Source: Stieleria magnilauensis (lineage in GTDB: Bacteria > Planctomycetota > Planctomycetia > Pirellulales > Pirellulaceae). Taken from it: a stretch of 64,000 nucleotides of DNA. Under the pieces are notes generated by a model. That model was not told where the DNA came from. It worked only from the letters and a program-made list of their open reading frames with translations, and did no database searches. The DNA lies in contig CP036432.1 of assembly GCA_007753675.1 (NCBI GenBank), positions 408,394 to 472,393 on the forward strand, in the 5' to 3' direction. Positions 59,059 through 64,000 of this stretch are shown one piece after another (within the stretch, counting starts at the first letter, position 1; every line of letters begins with the position of its first letter). A program made the position numbers and the translations under genes.

Positions 59059-61278
59059 CTATTTTTCACCCGCGAGCGCTTCGGCGATATTGACCAGGTG
59101 GTCGCGGACGCGTCGGTAGGCAGCCACCATGCGGTTGTACGAGACCAGCGAGCGAACTTCGAGCTGCTCTTCGGGCGGTTTAGAAATCACTCCCTTGTAC
59201 AGCGACTTGGCATGCTTGGTGATCGACTCGCCGTGCGGAAGGGCTTCAACGGCCCCGCCGGCGTGGCCGAGTTGCTCGTAATAGTGGCTGACGAGACTCA
59301 GGTAGTCGGACACCATCGTGTGCAATTCCATCAGTTCCTGTTGCTGATCGTCGGGCAATCGCAATTCGTGTCGTTCCAGGTGGCGATGCGCTTTGACCAC
59401 CGTTGCGATGCAGTCGCTGATCGATTCGTATTCGTCGACCAATCGCAGCTGCCGACGGGATTCGGCGACCACATCATGCGGTACATTGCCTACCAACAAG
59501 TTGGACATGAAGGTGACGATTTCGTTCTGCATGACATCGAGTTCTTCCTCCATGTCCAGGATTTGTTTGCGCAGCTCCTTGCCCGGGCCGTCGATTTCAT
59601 GCAGTTCCTTTAACCACGCCATCATCTGCTTGCAGGCGTTGACCATGCGGAGAACTTCGACACGGGATTGCTCGACGGCAACGACAGGGGATTCGAGCAT
59701 CCGAACGTCGAGATTGGTCAGATGTTCTTCTTCGTCCGACAACCTTTTTCGGTCGGGGACCACCCGTCTTAGTGCCGTCGCGATGTATCCGGCCAGCGGC
59801 AAAAACACAATCGTATTGGTCACGTTAAAACCGGTGTGCGCCATCGCAATCGCCGCTGTGATTTCAGCGCTAGAGATCACCCCCAGCGTCATGTCCGCGC
59901 TGGTGTCTCCCGCGACGACATAGCGAACCAGCATCAGGTAAAGGTGGAACACGGCGGTGATCCAGGCAACGCCCAAAACGTTGAAAACGATATGGAAATA
60001 GGCCGCCCGTTTGGCGTTGGTGTTGGATCCGAAGGAAGCCAACCACGCGGTGATGGTCGTGCCAATGTTCTCACCGAGCACCAGCGCCGCCGCGGTTTCA
60101 AAATCGATCACGCCGATCTGGGCCAGGCCGATCGTGATACCGAGCGTGGCCGAAGACGATTGCACGATGAAGGTCAGGACACAGCCGACCAGTGCGCACT
60201 TCAAAACGCCAAGGTAGGTGTCTGCATCGAAAGCCTTGAACCAAGCCTCGAACTCGGGCAACTCTTTGACGATCGCGAAACCGTCTTTCATCAGTTCCAA
60301 ACCCAGGAACACGAGCCCCAGGCCCATCACGGCCAGGGCACAGTATCGCAGCCGATCACGCTTGGAAAACAGGTAGAAGAACGCTGCGGCGCCGGCCAAC
60401 GGCAGACCGTATTTTCCAATTTTTAGAACCAGGATCCAGCCGGTGATCGTGGTCCCGATGTTTGCCCCCATGATCACGCCGACCGCTTGGGTGAGTGTCA
60501 TGAAACCACTGTTGACGAACCCCACGACCATCACCGTCGTGATCGAACTGGATTGCACCAGCATCGTGACCAAAACGCCGACCCCGGTGGCCATCAAGCG
60601 ATTGTCCGTGATGATGCTGATCATCCGCCGCAGCCCATTGCCCGCGATCGCCTGCAGCCCCTCAGAGAGGTTCTTCATCCCCAGCAAGAACAGCCCCAGT
60701 CCACCGAGCACCGTGAAAATCAACTTCCAGTAATCGGGTTCCCACAGCTCGACGTAGAACTTGGTGTCGACGGTTTTTCCCGAGGCACTCGTCGCCCGCA
60801 GCAAGACCTCACGCTTCTTGGCCGTTTTTCGTTGCCAATTCAATTGAAGCCGGTGTCCCTCGACCACCGCCTCGGCAACATCTTTCTTGCTCCGCAGGAC
60901 TTCGATTTCGAATGGTTCGTCGCCGATCTCGGTTTCGGCAAAAATTTTTGATAAATCGATCAGCGTGGCAGGGGATCCGAGAAACGCTTTCTGGTCCGGG
61001 ATCAGCTTGATCGTCAATCCGTCTGAGTCGCCCGGAATGTCGGTCGCCGGGTCGTCCGAGACAGTCTCCGATGCGCTGTCCGATGGACTGTCCGTCTGCG
61101 GCGCGGCGACCACTGCGCGGGCGAGTTGACCGGCAAGGATTGCCGAGACGAGCAACGCAAGACCAACGCCCCTCCAACCCCGGCAAACCGATCGCAAGCG
61201 TTTGAGAAACCAACGAGCCGTTGAATCGAGAGGGAGGAGCCGACCGAAGCTGTTTTTGGGGTTGCGCGTCACTGTCAT
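59059..61278 (-). CDS. Na/Pi-cotransporter-type membrane protein with N-terminal ectodomain and PhoU-like tail
   Basis: 739 residues from ATG 61278; an ATG 19 codons upstream is possible. An N-terminal leader or span (LALLVSAILAGQLARAVVAA) and an extracytoplasmic domain of about 110 residues come first. Two Na/Pi-cotransporter repeats follow, with the signatures VQSSSITTVMVVGFVNSGFM...GANIGTTITGW and VQSSSATLGITIGLAQIGVI...GENIGTTITAW. The last 180 residues are a PhoU-like helical bundle. The family transports phosphate with sodium in some members; in others substrate is uncertain. It is divergent from a shorter relative at 61466. Confidence 0.9.
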   Translation of the reverse strand: MTVTRNPKNSFGRLLPLDSTARWFLKRLRSVCRGWRGVGLALLVSAILAGQLARAVVAAPQTDSPSDSASETVSDDPATDIPGDSDGLTIKLIPDQKAFLGSPATLIDLSKIFAETEIGDEPFEIEVLRSKKDVAEAVVEGHRLQLNWQRKTAKKREVLLRATSASGKTVDTKFYVELWEPDYWKLIFTVLGGLGLFLLGMKNLSEGLQAIAGNGLRRMISIITDNRLMATGVGVLVTMLVQSSSITTVMVVGFVNSGFMTLTQAVGVIMGANIGTTITGWILVLKIGKYGLPLAGAAAFFYLFSKRDRLRYCALAVMGLGLVFLGLELMKDGFAIVKELPEFEAWFKAFDADTYLGVLKCALVGCVLTFIVQSSSATLGITIGLAQIGVIDFETAAALVLGENIGTTITAWLASFGSNTNAKRAAYFHIVFNVLGVAWITAVFHLYLMLVRYVVAGDTSADMTLGVISSAEITAAIAMAHTGFNVTNTIVFLPLAGYIATALRRVVPDRKRLSDEEEHLTNLDVRMLESPVVAVEQSRVEVLRMVNACKQMMAWLKELHEIDGPGKELRKQILDMEEELDVMQNEIVTFMSNLLVGNVPHDVVAESRRQLRLVDEYESISDCIATVVKAHRHLERHELRLPDDQQQELMELHTMVSDYLSLVSHYYEQLGHAGGAVEALPHGESITKHAKSLYKGVISKPPEEQLEVRSLVSYNRMVAAYRRVRDHLVNIAEALAGEK

Positions 61279-61465
61279 GCTACGTTGTGGGCGAAGGCCG
61301 AAGAGCCGGTGTGGTTGCGACGAGGTGGTGGCCAATTAACCCGTGCGTATTCGCCCGCCGTTCTGCCGACAAGAGCGTCCGAACGGACGACGGGCCAAAT
61401 TGCGATGAAGCTTGTGCTAGACTCACGGCAATTTCCTGGAAATCTTAATCTCTTATCGGACCGCT

Positions 61466-63229
61466 GTGTTGCTGGCTGAAGTCACATCCGACTCGTTGCA
61501 GATCGGGCCTCTTTTGATGGGCTTGCTCGGCGGATTGGCATTGTTCCTGTTCGGGCTGGAGCAGATGTCCGATTCGCTGAAGTTGATCGCCGGGGACGGT
61601 TTGAAAAAACTTTTGGCGGCGCTGACGACGAATCGTTTCACCGCGGCATTGGCCGGTTCGATCGTGACGGCAATCGTGCAATCCTCGTCGGTGACGACGG
61701 TGCTGGTGGTCGGTTTTATTTCGGCCGGCGTCATGACTTTGACGCAATCGATGGGCATCATCATGGGAGCCAACATCGGCACCACGATCACCGCTCAGCT
61801 GATTGCATTCAAGATCACCCACTACTCCCTGCTGTTGGTCGCGATCGGTTTTTTTACGCTGTTCGGGACGAAAAACGAAACCGTCCGACACTACGGCCAC
61901 CTGATCATGGGTTTCGGACTGATCTTCTTCGGCATGCAACTGATGAACGACGGAACCGCACCGCTGCGTTCCTACGCCCCGTTCGTCGAAATGATGCACC
62001 AAATGGACGATCCGCTCTGGGCGATCGCGCTGGCGGCGGTGTTCACGGCATTGGTGCAAAGTTCGTCCGCGACGACGGGGCTGGTGATCACGCTGGCCGG
62101 CCAAGGGTTTATCTCCTTGGAAGCCGGCATCGCGCTGATTTTTGGTGCCAACATCGGTACGTGCGTCACGGCGGGGCTGGCATCGATCGGAAAACCGCGT
62201 GAAGCGGTGCGCGCGGCCATCGTCCATGTGCTCTTTAACGTTGCCGGCGTTGTCATCTGGTTCGCGTTTATCCCCCAGTTGTCCCAGATCGTCACGTGGA
62301 TGTCGCCGGCAAGTCCTGAGCTGACCGGTCTGGCTCGCGTCGCCGCCGAGACGCCGCGTCAGATCGCGAACGCGCATACCGTCTTCAATGTCGCCAACAC
62401 GGTCTTGTTGATCGGGTTGACCACTCCGCTGGCCTGGCTGGTCACGCGTCTGGTGCCCGAGAGGCTGGTGGCCAAGGTCGAGCCGGATCACGCCAAATAC
62501 CTGGATCCGATCCTGTTGCAAACACCGGCCCTGGCGATGGATCTTGTTCGCATGGAACTGGGGCGATTGGGTTCCGCGGCGCTGCACATGATGCGGGGCG
62601 CGTTGGAGACCGTGATCCACGGGTCACGCCAGGAAATCGACGCACTCCAAGATCTCGATGACCATGTCGATGCGCTGCACGGAGCCATCGTGACCTATCT
62701 GGGGCGACTCTCGCAGGAGCAACTGACCGATCGCCAATCGGAACAGCTACACGACTACCTGGCCGTGGCCAATTATCTGGAAAGCATTGGCGACATGATC
62801 GAATCGAACCTGATTCAGGCGGGGCGCGAACGAATCGCGAACCATTTGACCATCAGCGAAGAGACCGAAGCGGTCCTGAAGGCGTTGAACACCGAGGTGA
62901 TCTGGGCAACCGAACGGGCGATCCGATCGGTCGTCTCCGGCGACGTCGAGATCGCGCAAGAAGTCTCCGCGGCGAAATCGACGATCAACGCTCTCTCCGA
63001 CAAGGCCGAACGCCATCTTTCGTCCCGTCTGGCGGCGAAGGCACCGAATCGATTGGCCATGTATCGACTCGAATCGGAGATCATGGAATACATCAAACGG
63101 ATGTATTACTTTGCCAAACGTATCGCCAAAATCACCATGGTCGATCAGGCGGAAGGTGTTGTCCTGCAACAGCCGGAAGCTATGGAACGGGATGAAGCGG
63201 CGATTCGTGATCACGACCCCGTGGTGTAA
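61466..63229 (+). CDS. Na/Pi-cotransporter-type membrane protein with PhoU-like tail
   Basis: 587 residues from GTG 61466 (MLLAEVTSDSLQIGPLLMGL), without the extra N-terminal domain of its neighbour. The two repeats carry VQSSSVTTVLVVGFISAGVM...GANIGTTITAQ and VQSSSATTGLVITLAGQGFI...GANIGTCVTAG. The C-terminal helical bundle (about 350-570) has the regular PhoU pattern (DHVDALHGAIVTYLGRLSQE). The gene starts 187 bp from its divergent relative, so the two may share regulation. The stop lies eight bases before the end of the secretin gene, which runs the other way. Confidence 0.9.
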   Translation: MLLAEVTSDSLQIGPLLMGLLGGLALFLFGLEQMSDSLKLIAGDGLKKLLAALTTNRFTAALAGSIVTAIVQSSSVTTVLVVGFISAGVMTLTQSMGIIMGANIGTTITAQLIAFKITHYSLLLVAIGFFTLFGTKNETVRHYGHLIMGFGLIFFGMQLMNDGTAPLRSYAPFVEMMHQMDDPLWAIALAAVFTALVQSSSATTGLVITLAGQGFISLEAGIALIFGANIGTCVTAGLASIGKPREAVRAAIVHVLFNVAGVVIWFAFIPQLSQIVTWMSPASPELTGLARVAAETPRQIANAHTVFNVANTVLLIGLTTPLAWLVTRLVPERLVAKVEPDHAKYLDPILLQTPALAMDLVRMELGRLGSAALHMMRGALETVIHGSRQEIDALQDLDDHVDALHGAIVTYLGRLSQEQLTDRQSEQLHDYLAVANYLESIGDMIESNLIQAGRERIANHLTISEETEAVLKALNTEVIWATERAIRSVVSGDVEIAQEVSAAKSTINALSDKAERHLSSRLAAKAPNRLAMYRLESEIMEYIKRMYYFAKRIAKITMVDQAEGVVLQQPEAMERDEAAIRDHDPVV

Positions 63230-63237
63230 CCGCTACG

Positions 63238-64000
63238 TCACTGACCGACCGGGTCCGACAAACCGATGTCGATCGGTTCGGCCTGGTTTTGGAAGGCCTG
63301 AGTCCAAGGGATTTCGAAGCATTCACAAGCGTTGGTCGAGCTTGGTAATTGCCGTGTGTGGTCTGGTTTCTGGTGTTTGAAATGATCGATCTGTTTCGCG
63401 CGTGCATCCAGTTCGGCACGCAACGGTTCGATCCCAAAGGGCACCGGGTCGGTCGGCGTTTGATTGATTTGTCCTTGAAGGATTTGATTGACGCAGTGCT
63501 CGCGAGCCGTACCGATGCTTTGGTCGAGGATGATTTGCGGCGTGATGAAGACGAGCAATTCGCTCTCACGCGTGGTGGCCGAACGGTGCCGAAATAGTTT
63601 TCCGATGTAGGGGATCTTGCCAAAACCGGGGATGGAGCTGCGTTCTGCAATCCGCGTGCGTTGCCGCAGACCGCCCAACACGATTGTTTGATTGTTGGCG
63701 ACTCGAACGGTGGTTGTCGTCTCGCGTCGGTCGATGATCGGTGCGTTGTCCGGTTCGCTAAATCCGGTCAACAAACTGAAACGCGGATTGACGACCAACG
63801 CGATCGTGTCATCGTCGGCAATGTGCGGCACCACGTTTAACGTCACGCCGGCCTCGCGGAATTCGGTCGTGCCGATGGTGCCTCCCTCCAGCCCTTGCGT
63901 CAATTGTTGATAGGGCACCTCGGTCACGATTTGAATTTCCGCCTTCTCATGATTCATCACAACGACGTTCGGATCGGCGAGCAAGCGAGAATCGCCGGCG
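63238..64000 (-). CDS. Secretin-family outer-membrane channel, C-terminal part (5' end outside window)
   Basis: The frame is open to the right edge, so the N-terminal part of the gene is missing. The visible part has the secretin domain: LLADPNVVVMNHEKAEIQIV, GVTLNVVPHIADDDTIALVV, TTTTVRVANNQTIVLGGLRQ, PGFGKIPYIGKLFRHRSATT and ESELLVFITPQII. Secretins form the multimeric gate of type II/III or type IV pilus systems. A linker of about 110 residues after the gate domain (DHFKHQKPDHTRQL...) is not conserved to my knowledge. The partner genes lie outside the window. Confidence 0.93.
   Translation of the reverse strand, partial: AGDSRLLADPNVVVMNHEKAEIQIVTEVPYQQLTQGLEGGTIGTTEFREAGVTLNVVPHIADDDTIALVVNPRFSLLTGFSEPDNAPIIDRRETTTTVRVANNQTIVLGGLRQRTRIAERSSIPGFGKIPYIGKLFRHRSATTRESELLVFITPQIILDQSIGTAREHCVNQILQGQINQTPTDPVPFGIEPLRAELDARAKQIDHFKHQKPDHTRQLPSSTNACECFEIPWTQAFQNQAEPIDIGLSDPVGQ

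Overview
The window looks like a chromosomal segment of a planctomycete of the Pirellulales (Rhodopirellula / Rubripirellula type). Evidence from the sequence: SHD1-domain proteins, an arylsulfatase, CxxC-ribbon membrane proteins, an ECF sigma factor followed by a kinase/WD40 fusion, a giant surface protein with the QLESRRLLA leader and a C-terminal dockerin, PEP-CTERM anchored proteins, high G+C, and many short intergenic repeats. No assembly or database was available, so the taxonomic call is an inference.

Layout. 1-16.8 kb: truncated SHD1 protein, dGTPase, CxxC/linker protein, thioredoxin, zinc-ribbon membrane protein, an eight-copy 34-bp tandem array, arylsulfatase, ribosomal protein L36 (type B), LarC, and an RND efflux pair. 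17.1-27.5 kb: an integrative element of about 10.4 kb in the 3' end of tRNA-Gln(UUG). All its genes face left: excisionase, coiled-coil protein, small protein, RepA-like ATPase, phage-type morphogenesis protein, tape-measure-like protein, a 127-aa protein, a TIR-like protein, and a tyrosine recombinase ending inside the tRNA. 27.5-32.6 kb: kinase/WD40 protein and sigma factor. 32.9-45.0 kb: a divergent ~4044-residue surface protein. 45-50 kb: a doubtful small gene, a PEP-CTERM protein, a ParD-like/zeta toxin-antitoxin pair, L-serine dehydratase and tRNA-Gly(CCC). 50-64 kb: a small protein, FAD oxidoreductase, PEP-CTERM protein, pta-ackA, Gfo/Idh/MocA oxidoreductase, a DUF5684-like membrane protein, two divergent Na/Pi-cotransporter-type proteins, and the 3' end of a secretin gene.

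How genes work together. pta and ackA overlap by 4 nt and form the acetyl-CoA/acetate pathway. The RND adaptor and permease overlap by 4 nt and form an efflux pump. The antitoxin and zeta toxin overlap by 4 nt. The sigma factor and kinase overlap by 8 nt and may regulate the divergent giant surface gene. In the integrative element the recombinase and excisionase lie at opposite ends, with a replication ATPase and two phage-type structural proteins between them but no visible capsid or terminase gene. It therefore looks like a phage satellite or a minimal remnant, carrying a possible defence gene (TIR-like).

Most notable observation. The element's attachment core lies inside the recombinase reading frame. 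The integrated recombinase ends in SYPART followed by a stop supplied by the tRNA side. At the other end the same core is followed, in the same frame, by 50 further codons and a stop. In the excised circle the recombinase would therefore carry a 50-residue C-terminal extension, so integration itself would switch the protein form. The second notable signal is a family of ~90-107-bp inverted-repeat elements (four copies). One copy has its core flipped relative to constant outer flanks, and two copies bracket the toxin-antitoxin pair.
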